From assembly GCA_035610365.1 (NCBI GenBank), contig CM069433.1, positions 191,650,760 to 191,714,759 of the forward strand: a DNA stretch of 64,000 nucleotides, in the 5' to 3' direction. Of the stretch, positions 19,830 through 30,174 are shown piece by piece. Position 1 is the stretch's first letter. Every line of letters starts with the position of its first letter. The notes beneath the pieces are model-generated. The model did no database searches and was not told where the DNA came from. It saw only the letters and a program-made list of their open reading frames with translations. The DNA is from Aquatica leii (lineage: Eukaryota > Arthropoda > Insecta > Coleoptera > Lampyridae). The translations under genes were made by a program, and so were the position numbers.

Positions 19830-21845
19830 TCGTTGTTAAATTTTTTTAGTTGTGTTACGTAAATACCTAATAATGCTATATATTTATCACTTGCTGTTGG
19901 TTATTACAATAATTATAATATTGATTTTTTTAGTAGGAGAGATTTCCATCTGTTCGGCAATTGAAGTATAGTTAATTTTTTTTATGTGCAGCCTTATAGG
20001 AGTATGTATGATTAGAAGAAAGAAATTAAATGTTGTTGGATATTTATTTAATTGAGCCTTGATGTTTAAGAGCACCTTAAAAATAAAATTCTTAAATTCA
20101 CCGGATTTTGGAAATTCTAAATCCTCGTACTCTGGTAACAAAGAACTAACCTTATCGACAAACTCTTAAATTTTAGTGAATTGTATAAATTGTATGTGAG
20201 ATATTTATTGTTTTCTAATTGCCTAATATTAGTTTTCACCAGCAAAAAAATTAATATTCTTATTTTTGTCACTTCATTGTCACTTGTATTATCCGTAAGT
20301 AACTTAATTAAAATAAATTAATAATAAACATTTATTTTAATTAACTTAGCTTAGAATGTGTGCAACTTTTTGGTATATTAAAGTTTTGTAGCGAAGCAGT
20401 TAGAAATTACTCAGTTCAAACATTTCTATAGGCTAATCATCGATTACTCAAGATGAAGTTTTAAAGTTAAAGACCAAAAATCAACCTCCCAGTCAGCGAT
20501 CTCTTTTTATTAAAAAATCTACTTTAATGCGAAATATCGCTGACCTTTTAGAACGTGTACTTTACGGTAATAAAAAATAAGTTAAGAAGTTTTATATTTA
20601 TCAAAGTACTTCCAGTTTTACTTTTTGCTTCGAAAAAGCGAATAAATTAACTTGAAGCATCTTAAACGAATATTGTTAATGCAAAAGAAAATTAAAATCA
20701 ACATTTTTTTTAATATTTGGCTTACAATTCATTGTTAAAAATAACAATGTCGTTATTAATTAATTAAAAATAATAAATATTTGTTTCTATAACTATTCAC
20801 TAACTTAAAATACTTATTTTTATTATAGTTTTGAAATAATGCAGTATAGATTTTTCTAAATACTTTTTAAAAAAAAAAAACAAATGCTTGTGTCATTACA
20901 GCATTTTACTTTAGTTTTTAATTTATGTTATAGATAAAACGACTTTAGAGGTTTTTTTTATTACAACAATAACCACTATTTATAAAAGTATAAAAAAACT
21001 AAAAAAACAAAAAAAAAGTTTTTCAATTTTAAGTTAAGAAACAAAATAATACAAGCAAAAAGTACACGAAACTAAATTTGTAGCGTCTCTTTAAAACATA
21101 TTTAAACTGTCGTTAAAACTTTTTTATTTATTTTGATAAACTTGTAAAATGATTAAAATGTTGAACGTAAAAAATATACAAAATATTTAATTAAACTATT
21201 TTTGGCTGACATTTGATCAGTGTTTTTAAATTAGAAAAGATAACAATAAAAACACGTTTAATTTGTAAACTGTGAATACTTAAAATTTGTCGGCACAATG
21301 TTAATTTGAACAGCACTTAGACGGTCTCAAATTTTGTGAGATGTGTGATGAAATAGCCAAAAAATCTTTCACATAACAATTCTCAGGACCGTCCACACTA
21401 TAGCAAATGAAATAAAATCACCAAAACTCAACATGCACTAGTTCAAACAAAATTCCACACTGACACTCAATAGTCCAACACGACAAGAAACGCGTATTCT
21501 AATTACAGACCATAATTTACCAATGTGTCAACGGCATTGACCGAGTTTTGGTTATCGTCAGAGATTTTTTTTACAACCGATGATTCAATTTGCTTATTAA
21601 TAACAATTTGGGAGGGAGTTTGTTATCGAATACAAAAACTTTAGCTTCTTTTGACTTGTTACAATGACATCTTTAGTACCATTGCAAACAAACTTAGTAG
21701 TCCCCTAGCTACATTACACTTTAGAGCGCGAAGTGCCACTAGCGTAAACCGTGCAGAATAAAAATTGATGCCCAAATCCATTCAAGATTCTATAATCGGC
21801 TAAAGTTAGAAAGAGGATTAACTACACGCTTACCCATACAGGAAA
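19830..21845. other. AT-rich stretch without recognisable genes
   Basis: Very AT-rich from about 20160 to 21250, with short A and T runs. From 21290 to 21840 it is less AT-rich and adjoins the 51-bp tandem array, so it may belong to the same larger element, but I see no motif. Confidence 0.4.
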
Positions 21846-21849
21846 CCCC

Positions 21850-22262
21850 AGAGTTAGACAACGGGGCCAGACCTGGGCCAGTACTGGGGCGTACCTGTAT
21901 TGGCCCAGACTTGGCCCAGGACTGGGTAGCTCAGCCTTGGCCATTTCATGGAGACCCAAGCTTGGGCCAAGACTGCTTGACCCAGCTTCGGCCATGCAAA
22001 TTATTAGCCAAGCTTGACCCAAGCTTGGATAACCCATCCTTAGCCATTCCACGAGAATCCAAGTTTGACCCAAGCCTGGATAACTCAGCCATGGCTATTC
22101 CATGGGTACCGAAACTTGGTCCAAGCCTGGTTGACCCATCCTCGGCCATGCCAATTCTTACCCAAGCTTGGACCAAGTTTGCATAACCCATTCTTGGCTA
22201 TTCCATGGAAACCCAAGCTTCGGCCAAGACTGGTTGACCCAGCCTCGGCCAAGGCTGGATTA
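21850..22262 (+). repeat. Tandem array of about 51-bp units
   Basis: Successive units can be laid out from 21890: each carries ccaagcttg-like, tggataaccca-like and ccatgg-like segments. Unit lengths by count are 51, 51, 52, 51, 51, 52, 51 bp, with a degenerate partial unit before 21890. The 52-bp units (starting near 21992 and 22146) share CCATGCxAATT and are three units apart, giving a hint of a 154-bp higher-order period. Because 51 is a multiple of 3 and the unit lacks stops in several frames, open frames appear on both strands (for example 21911-22186 and 22191-21946). These are by-products, not genes. Confidence 0.85.
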
Positions 22263-22639
22263 TCCAAAGAAACTAGCAATAAGAATTTTTTTTTCGACGT
22301 TAAAAATTTAAAACAATCGGTTAATAAGTTCAGTTATAATAATATCGAAAGTGTAGAATTGAAATTTGAGCCGTTCGGTTACGTATGGCAAGATTCTGAT
22401 ATTATCGTTTAGCGCAGCCGCCATCCTTGTTTACATCATGTGTTAATTAAATGTAAGATTGCTAGAGCAGTAAAGGTAATGAATCAAATCTCCGAGTTTT
22501 AGTTATACAGTCATTCAATGTTAGTACTTTTTAACTAAAAGGAAAAAACTTTTAAATATAATTTCTTTCGTTTACTCCGCAATTATCACGAGGCGAAGCT
22601 ACTAAAAGTAATCATGTCTGATTCTTACCTTAGAGTTTA

Positions 22640-23140
22640 AAAATGGCGTGCGTTAAATAAACCAAAAGTTAAAAAAAAGTGTAAACATCAGCTGTGTGAG
22701 TGACGTTAATGACCCTAGTGATACAGGAAACCAAAAAATATCGAACAAAAGGTGCCAAAATCAGTTGAACTTGTATGTGAACCTTACTAGACGTGGAATA
22801 ATTACCCAATCAAGGTTCTTTGTAAAGCTAGTAAGTATTTATGTACATCAATAACCTTAATTATAGTATTAATGTTATCTCGAGGTACCATCTTGTAATT
22901 AACCTTTTAATAGTTATCAAATTCGGATTTTATTTTTCATAAGTTTTAAACTGTGTTATTTTTTTCACAGATGTAATTGAATTTAGTCTAACAATAGAAG
23001 TAATGATGCCTAGTGTTATTGTAATTGTGTAACATAATTTATTGTCATTTCAGAGGATTATGCCCAAGGATTACGTCGCTTCAAAAAACCGTACAAAACA
23101 AATGATTTGGAGAGCGGCACTGAGGCCTGAAAGTAAGTCG
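22640..23140 (+). pseudogene. Possible DUF4806-type gene ruin (two exon-like pieces)
   Basis: Piece 1 (about 22700-22831) reads KSVELVCEPY, a TAG, then TWNNYPIKVLCKA, followed at once by a donor-like GTAAGTA. Piece 2 (about 23054-23137) follows an acceptor-like tttcag and reads EDYAQGLRRFKKPYKTNDLES, then meets GTAAGTC. The sequence W-x-x-Y-x-I/V-K/R-V-L at an exon end resembles insect transposon-associated proteins with a C-terminal DUF4806 domain. Similarity is judged from memory of the family, over short stretches, so confidence is low. It lies between two tandem arrays (21850-22262 and 23369-23464). Confidence 0.3.
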
Positions 23141-23368
23141 CAAGCTTAAAGATAGTGAAATTACCGTATTAAATTCTACGAAGTCGCTCAGTGTCTGGGT
23201 ATTAGTTCCCTGCATCGTGAAACTGAGAATGGTGCAGAAGCTGCGTTTGATAGTAATTGATGTAATTTAAATACATAATACGAGTAATAACAATAAAGTG
23301 TAAATACGTTGGTACAATTATTTATTCCATTGTTTTATTAATGCCTAATTCTTGGCATTAGTTTTGGG

Positions 23369-23464
23369 CTAGTTCTAGCAATTAAACGTGGTCTAGTACT
23401 GGCAACTAAGCATGGCCCAGTTCTGGCAATTAAGCATGTCCCAGTCTTGGCAACCAAGCATGGC
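23369..23464 (+). repeat. 24-bp tandem repeat, four units
   Basis: Four consecutive 24-bp units: c(t/c)agt(t/a)ctggcaa(t/c)taa(a/g)c(a/g)tg. A partial unit precedes (about 23345-23368) and follows. The units share CTGGCAA and AAGCATG with small changes. It recalls the ccaagcttgg composition of the 51-bp array 1.1 kb upstream, and both may belong to one element. Confidence 0.8.
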
Positions 23465-23554
23465 CAAGTATAAACCAACGCTAAATCCACAAATAATTAT
23501 AGTTAGATAGTAGAACATTTTTTTGAACAACTAAGCGAAGCCATAGAAAATAAC

Positions 23555-24010
23555 TACTCTGAATAGAAAATCATTAAACGGAATTTTATTTCCAAATTGG
23601 GTAAGAAACAAGATAAAGACGAAGAATACGTGAGAAAATTCGGAATTGATAAAAGAAATAAAAGAGGTGACATGCTGATGAATTTTATGTGTGAACATAA
23701 ACTATACGCAATGAATACTTTTTTCAAAAAGAGATTGAAGCGACATGATATCACCAGATGGAAACAGCAGAAATGAAATAAATTACATTCTTACAAATAG
23801 AAAACTAGTAATCCAAGACATGACAGTACTGAATACATTTAACACAGGTAGTGACCACAAAATCGTAAAAGCAAAAATCGCCACTAACAAAAAATAGAAC
23901 GACAACGTATGTATGTTTAAAAACCATAAAAAGAAAATAGCCTTAGAACAAATAACAAAATCGAGAGCGATGGAAGAAATTGGAGAAAGACTATATTCAC
24001 AGTTGGATGT
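23555..24010 (+). pseudogene. RTE-type LINE endonuclease fragment
   Basis: Frames on the plus strand read FISKLGKKQDKDEEYVRKFG (about 23580-23645), NKRGDMLMNFMCEHKLYAMN and TFFKKRLKR. After a frameshift near 23750 come SPDGNSRNEINYILTNRKLV (about 23755-23812), LNTFNTGSDHKIVKAKI (about 23830-23880). This is the C-terminal half of the AP-endonuclease of RTE-clade LINEs: the NEIDYIL block and the SDH block with its catalytic His. The RT part is not recognisable downstream. Confidence 0.75.
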
Positions 24011-26725
24011 GAAGGCTTAGGATGATGATAACTTACCCCAACAAAAGCCAAACACCTGTTCAATCAAGAAAAAAAATGCCAGATTCTTTTGTAAACTAAA
24101 CATTACTAATACCTACACAAATTTGGTAGTAAGTAAACTCTTCAGCAATGTTTTTCACGCTAAACATACTAACTTATAAGTTAATTCGCCCATCTCGTGC
24201 ATTATAAAGTTGCGCAAAGGTCTCTGCTGACTGACAGCGTCAAATATACACCCTTGTTCAAATCCTTCAAATTGTTATCAATTTTTTGACAATGTGCTAT
24301 GAAAACCTTATGTCTACGTTAAAACCTACCCTAAGACCTACAGAAGAACCGGCAAACCGACGACAGACGCCATTCGTAAATTAATGACAATTGTACAAAT
24401 AAACGTTTCAAAGCAGTCAGATTTTATAGATATTTCAGAAACATTTTCTTTCTTTTTGGCCACGAAGCAACAACCAATGCCTGTCATGTGTTCCTGACCC
24501 TCCGTCGCATAGGATTTTTGTTTTTCGGGGGTTCGATGATGACTCGAGTACCCTAAAAACCCAAGTCAACTCGTATCCCTATTCCTCTAAATCTATCATT
24601 ATACAAGTGTCCAACGTCAATAAACTGATTTTGTTTGGAAAGAGAGACCAGAGTCAAACGTTAATACTAGATTATAATTTAGTTTATTTTGCATAACAAT
24701 AAAAAAAATATGGCAAATGAGAGTATTTTTAGGTTGCTTTTTTTTTAAGTTAGTTTAGAATTTTTTTGAGCATTTTTTAGTTTGTTTTAGTCGTAGCTGT
24801 CTTGACCAACTTGTGTCGATAACTCCCTTGTCCTTTTTCTGGCTACTTAGTTCTTAGCCGTAGATGCAATGATAAACGATAGATAAGTATCTCGTTCAAC
24901 CTCCTGCTCACAAGCACGTACTTGCGAGATAGCTCATCCGACTCGTCTAGACAATCCTTTCCTCTTGTAACACATCCTTGCTCGACCTATTATTTTTGTG
25001 TCATACTTATACTCGTAAGTTTTTTATGGTTTAATGGGTCCACAACCTCCTCATCTGCTACTATACAAAAAAAATTCCCGTACTACAAATTACCAATTAC
25101 CAGTAATGCTTTTATTAAAAAAAAAAATATTTGTACGCGCCTAGATTAAGTAAACCGAATGATCTTTATAGTAAAATGCCACGTTCCAATGGGGGAGGTG
25201 GAAAAAAAGAAAAAAAAAATTAACTACCAAGATGTCACGCTTACCTTTCGGCTAGCCTCACCGCAGATGGGTCGGGTAAAAGAAAATCGAAGTGAAAAGA
25301 ATATTCTTTGGTAAGCAAAATGCCCGAGTGCGCCACTTCTCAAAATTTAGTCGAACGTAGTAAGTCTAGGCAGGAGAAAAGGAGATCCTAGACCCGAGGT
25401 CCCCCCAAAAGAAAGATACCGTGAATTAACAATCATTTATTGGGTATACATATATTAACAGAAAATTCCTTGAAGGAAAGAGCCAACTCGACCGTTACGC
25501 CACTGGTATAAATCACACATAAATAAATTACACAGCAATTAGAATATTATGTTAACGCAGGTCTAAAATAGACTCTGGAAGCAAAAGATTGGGCTAAAAT
25601 TAAGTTACGCTTCCGCAACTACAATAAACGGTAGCAAATACCCCCGTGACCGCACGTAAGAATTAAAAAAGTAACACCGCCCGTGGTCCTTGACGTCAAG
25701 TTCACGACCGGTATAAAATTCGTCTATCATTCAGGTTACGATAAACAATTCGTTTCGAGCTCCCAAATCTCTACTAGTTACAAATTCCCCCACAATACAG
25801 ATTGAAATTTCTTTTACGTTATGGATAGCAATTAAACACAATTAATTAGATTAAGTAGGCGTACTGTATGCACAAAAGACAATAATTGTTCAAGAAAGAA
25901 ATACATAAAGTTACGAAATCCGTTCTTAATCCATTCCACTTAACTGTAGCGTTAGTTGTACCATTCATTATACGTTGTTAGGCGCAAGCAGAAGTCGAGA
26001 CCCCAAAGCGCGTGGACGAAAGTGGGTCGAGGTTGCGCGGTCTCCCGGTTTTAGACGTTACAACTTAGAGATACGCATAAATACCTTTTCGGCCAGAATT
26101 CTTTTTATTGAATTACTCATTCACCAGGTTACACCTCGTTATTAATCCTCGGCAGATTCCTCAAGCTACAAGAAAGCGGCATCAGTCGACTTGGATTCTT
26201 TACACCGCTGCGCTTCTGTTATTTCAAAAGTACAGTTAACAAGTCCGGCAGTTTGTAAGAAGCCACACAGAAAACAACCCCAGAAAGAAAGCTAAAACAG
26301 CGAACATTAGTTGGTACGTCTCCACCATCAACCACGTGCGAATACTAACCCACTTTATGACTTTGGTTAGAAATAGGTAGATATTTTGTTCTACGAATGC
26401 GACATTCGAGCGGATTTATTAAGACTTTCTAAAATAAAACGTCGTTACGTTAGATGATGATCGATGAGGGAAAACCTCATTTTCTTACCAATCCGTCTCT
26501 GCCACATCCATTACAACGCGTACCACCAAATAAAATGAAATCCGTAGATGGCCAACTACTCTCGCGCGCCTTCTACGTGCATAAATCGAAGAATATAGCT
26601 CGAGGTCAGATATCTCACACGGTTAAAGGCAAGGTTGCCTAACAATCAGGCATATTTATGCCCATTTACGAATTTACACGTTACAAAAATAACCAAGTAG
26701 CAGCAGACTCGACTGGAAACAACGT
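24011..26725. other. Unassigned stretch, including a less AT-rich block
   Basis: I recognise no protein. From about 25170 to 26640 base composition is less AT-rich, with a short C-run and G-run, and an aatcatttattgg-type motif near 25430. That composition would suit a long terminal repeat or untranslated region, but I found no TG...CA ends with a target duplication. Short open frames at 24922-25149 and 26454-26642 show no motifs. Confidence 0.35.
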
Positions 26726-27745
26726 TTAAGGTTGACAAATAGAAAAGGCGCGATTAACCAAAGATTCAATAACAGAACGTTTCTGTGCAAGATGATGATG
26801 ATCAGTATGGGTGGGTTTGCGATAAACAGAATGGCCCAGAAGTCCGTCGGGCTTACGAGTCACAAGAACGTCAAGAAATGGGAGAGAACCATTACTTTCC
26901 ATAGTGAATTTGATATCCAAGTATTGATTGTTAAGATGATTAAGAAACTTAGACAATTCGAGATGACTATGAGGCCAAACAATAAACGTGTCGTCAACAT
27001 ACCTAAACCAAACCTTGGGTTTTAATATTGATGATTCTAAAGCAACCGTTTCAAAAGATTCCATAAAAATGTTAGCTACAACAGGTGATAGAGGGGAACC
27101 CATAGCAGCACCAGAAACCTGTTCGTAAAAATTGTTATCAAATTAGAAGTAAGTAGAGGATAGACACTTATCAATAAGAGGAACCAAACTCAAGTCCTTG
27201 CCATGTTGAGACAGAATCTGTTCGATGATAATCAGCGAATCCTTAATAGGAACTTTAGTAAAAAGTAAAGTGACATCAAAACTCACACGAAGATCGTGGG
27301 GTTCAAGTTTTATAGTTTGTAGACGTTCAATAAAATGCTGAGAGTTGAGGATATGAGAAGAGGGTTAACCTGTAAACCCGCAAAGAATGTTGGACAAGAA
27401 CTTGGCTAGCTTGTAGGTGGGAGATTGGATAGTACTAACGATAGGTCGAAAGGGAATACCTTGTTTGTGAATTTTGGGAAGTCCGTATAGACGAGGTGGT
27501 TTAGAATCTGAAGGGGTAAGTCGACGTTTAGTTTCAGGAGGTAGAATGGAAGATTTGATGATTTGGCTGACCTCACGTTCAATCCTCGAAGTGGGATTAC
27601 GAGTGAAATGAGCGTACGTTTCCTCAGACACAATAGAATGGATTTTCGCAACATAATATGGTTCAAGCATTGCCAAATCTTCATTCTTTTTTAACAGGAA
27701 ATTTCGAGAGAGCATAGAAATCATCAAACACCCCAATAACTTCAA
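26726..27745 (-). pseudogene. Penelope-like reverse transcriptase
   Basis: Reading from 27745: KIHSIVSEETYAHFTRNPTS, then LYGLPKIHKQGIPFRPIVST (RT block 1 of PLEs, with LPKIHK), SFDVTLLFTKVPI (first Asp block), a TAA near 27144, AAMGSPLSPVVANIFME (block 4), WFRYVDDTFIVW (YVDD active site, about 27010-26990), SLPFLDVLVTRK and YRKPTHTD (PLE-specific post-palm blocks), ending at ICQP where the copy is cut. PLE RTs are related to telomerase RT. The catalytic residues are present, but two stops and the truncation at 26726 inactivate it. Confidence 0.9.
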
Positions 27746-28004
27746 TCGTGATCATGGTTTCGAGCTATCTCCTCTTTGGTTCTCAGTCATTAGTCCTTTA
27801 TCGAAAACACGCCCTCGTTCAACCATAACCCAATCGGAGTCGAGCTTAACTAGCCGTGACGATACTTTTTCTTTATATACGGAGACTATTTCTTTTTAAG
27901 TCACTTCTATGGAGTTTAGAATCTAGCTTGGTTCACAAGTTGATTACCTAACTTTTGAGAAGTGTTTAGTTAGATTTCGGTTGCTTGTTTGAGTTCTTCG
28001 ATTT

Positions 28005-28060
28005 CTCTCACGCCCTGATGAAGCCCCTTACGAAAGTGGGCGAAACGTTGGCAACTTCGG
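28005..28060 (+). ncRNA. Hammerhead-ribozyme-like motif in PLE terminal repeat
   Basis: CTGATGA (28015-28021), an extra A, GCCC (28023-28026) pairing with GGGC (28038-28041), then GAAAC (28042-28046), then GTT/AAC (28047-28049, 28053-28055) as a short stem III. This is the CUGANGA/GAAA core with stem II and a short stem III. PLE terminal repeats are known to carry type I hammerheads. Stem I pairing is not clear by eye. Confidence 0.55.
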
Positions 28061-28295
28061 TTACAACATTGACACGGTCCAAACCCGGAAGACGTTTTTA
28101 TCTTAGTATAGACTCCGGCCGTGGAAGCCTTCGCTATTACATATGTGGTTTTGGTTTGTAAAGGAAGACCTAGTACCTTTCGACTCGATAATGTAATTCT
28201 TGGTGGGTTTTAACCATTAATATTTCGTGTAGGTGTCGTGGAGATGATGAAAATGATTCAGCAAGAATTTAAGTCCTAGGAGGTCATCCTATTTC

Positions 28296-28470
28296 GTGCC
28301 ATTGACGTTGCCATTTTTTTATGAAAATTTGGGGTATTCCGTTTATAGAAAGAAAACGCACACTAACAGCTATTTAAACGACAAATCTCAGCATCATCTA
28401 ATACAGAAGACCACTGTTTTGCATACTTTAGTTAAAAAAGCTATACGTGTGTCACATAACAAAAAATATA
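28296..28470 (+). pseudogene. PLE RT post-palm fragment
   Basis: NLGYSVYRKKTHTNSYLNDK (about 28329-28386), then HHLIQKTTVLHTLVKKAIRVS, corresponds to the GHxVYRKPTHTDxYL and HHPAQKxxVLxTLVxRA blocks that follow the palm of PLE reverse transcriptases. It is not the same copy as the one ending at 28140, because that copy's RT is on the other strand and carries this region at 26840-26730. Confidence 0.7.
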
Positions 28471-30170
28471 ATAAAAAAAATTCGTGTCTGTGCTATTGAC
28501 CGTTGAACAATTCCTTTATCTAAAACTAATTTTGGAATTCGTTTCAAGTCATCCTTATCATAAAACTGGATTGTGATTGGAACTGAACAAACATGTAAAA
28601 AGTCAACTCCGTAGAATAAGAGCAAGTGGTTCTAATTTCGTTTGCAAGATTTGAACCAAACAAACAAACATACATTGAAAATTAAATGAATCCTTAAAAA
28701 GTGTAATTAATAGCGTTGTCTATCAAGTTTATAGAAATCTTTATCTTAAATTAGATTGAGAAACGTTTTCTACTTTGACACATAAATAAAGACAGTATAA
28801 TCGACAAAGGTAATTGGCTGATGAGAACAAAAGCATTCTACCAAATACAAATAAACGATATAGAACTAAAAAAGTAAGACAAACAAAATTTAGAATAAAA
28901 ACAAATTAATTAGTGTAGAGGGAATCTCATAAACAAATGTATGTACATAATTGATTTTACTTTAAAACAACGTACTAGTAGACTAATTTTTAATTTTAAC
29001 AGTTTAATAAAAACATTATCAAAAAGTTCAATTTATAAATTATTTATTTTGCTTCAAACAACTTAAAAATGTATGTACAAACATTAATTCATGTGTAACA
29101 GCTTTAATTTCATTTAAGGTTTTGTTTGTTGATTAAACCACTGTAAAATTACTTTGCTGTTATAATTACCTTTGTTTCACAAATATGACAAATGGTAAAC
29201 AATGTCATTGTACTATGCGCAAATTATTAACATAAAAAATTATTTAATTAATTAATTTTGACGCTCGTTTGAGTTTGTATTTAATTTCATCTTTTGCGTA
29301 TTAAAATATAATCCGATTTCGCAAAATCAAAAATTTCTATGTTGTCTTTAAACTGAAAAGATTGTCGATCAAAACGATTTTGAGCCGTGCAATATAAGCG
29401 GCTTAGAAACTAAATACGATTCGTTTCTAGATAATTCAATTATGCAATTTTATCGTATAAATACTAACAAAAAAAATAATTTAATTCAGTTTGAAGCAAT
29501 CCAACATTTTTTCTCTTAAAAATATAATTATTTTAGTAGAAGATGAGATGACTAATAAACACATCTCAAAATATTTATTTACATGAAGTTACTTTTTGAA
29601 GTTGATGTATGACATTGACGTAGGATTAGGAATAATTCTTTTCATTAATTGTAGCAGTTAGGTCGAATGTATTTAGCACCGACTTCAAAAACTAATTTCA
29701 TGTAAATAAATATTTTGAGATGAGTTTATTAGTCATATGTATTATCTTATATGTAAAGTTTAAGTATGTGGCAGACGACTAGTTGATAGGAATAAATGAA
29801 TAAGAAAAGTATATATTACGTGTTAAATAAAATTTTGGTCGTTTCCTTATAATTAATTATTTTTTAATGCATTTAATTTTGACTTTTCAATCTTGTTTTT
29901 ACTATAAAAAATGTTAACAATAAAATCCTTATGTCGCCAGTAAGAGTAACATGAAGTAAGTACTCTCTATATTCTAAAAAAGTTAAAATCGAAAATAATT
30001 ACCGAAAAAAAAATTAATGACAAATAACAAACAAGGGTTTAAATTTCACCTTGATTTTCTTTAAATCGGTTGGAAAAAAAGAGAGACAAGATATTGACCA
30101 CTATGGTCTATATTACAAGTTGTAGTGCTAGCAAATCCCAAACAATCAAAACAGCTGACCAGTAATTTCT
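28471..30170. other. AT-rich stretch; holds a hairpin element only
   Basis: No coding motif found. The only structure I can support is the inverted-repeat element at 29548-29736. Confidence 0.45.
29548..29736. mobile_element. Small hairpin MITE-like element
   Basis: 189 bp with about 55-bp inverted arms: the left arm from 29548 (atgactaataaacacatctc...) is matched in reverse complement by the right arm ending at 29736, with only a few differences through caaaatatttatttacatga and the tttttgaagt segment. The ends are ATGACTAATAAA/TTTATTAGTCAT. No clear target duplication. No coding capacity, so a non-autonomous or foldback element. Confidence 0.75.
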
Positions 30171-30174
30171 GGTG

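Larger units (their letters stand above)
26726..28140. mobile_element. Penelope-like element with inverted 5' part (PLE family 1)
   Basis: The RT lies on the minus strand (27745 to 26726), while the extreme C-terminus and 3' terminal repeat lie on the plus strand (27722 to about 28140), joined near 27733. An inversion of the 5' part against the 3' end is a common PLE insertion outcome. The GIY-YIG part expected between them is missing. The 3' part matches 59680-59960 and, in reverse, 58390-58146 plus 56420-56300. Confidence 0.88.

Noticed and set aside
21911..22412. Open frames on both strands over 21.8-22.4 kb with repeated W/G/P/S-rich units
   Set aside because: They come from the 51-bp tandem repeat, whose period is a multiple of three. 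Open frames on both strands at once are expected and do not indicate a protein.
25170..26640. A further LTR in the less AT-rich block
   Set aside because: Composition is suggestive, but I found no TG...CA ends with matching duplications and no second copy in the window.
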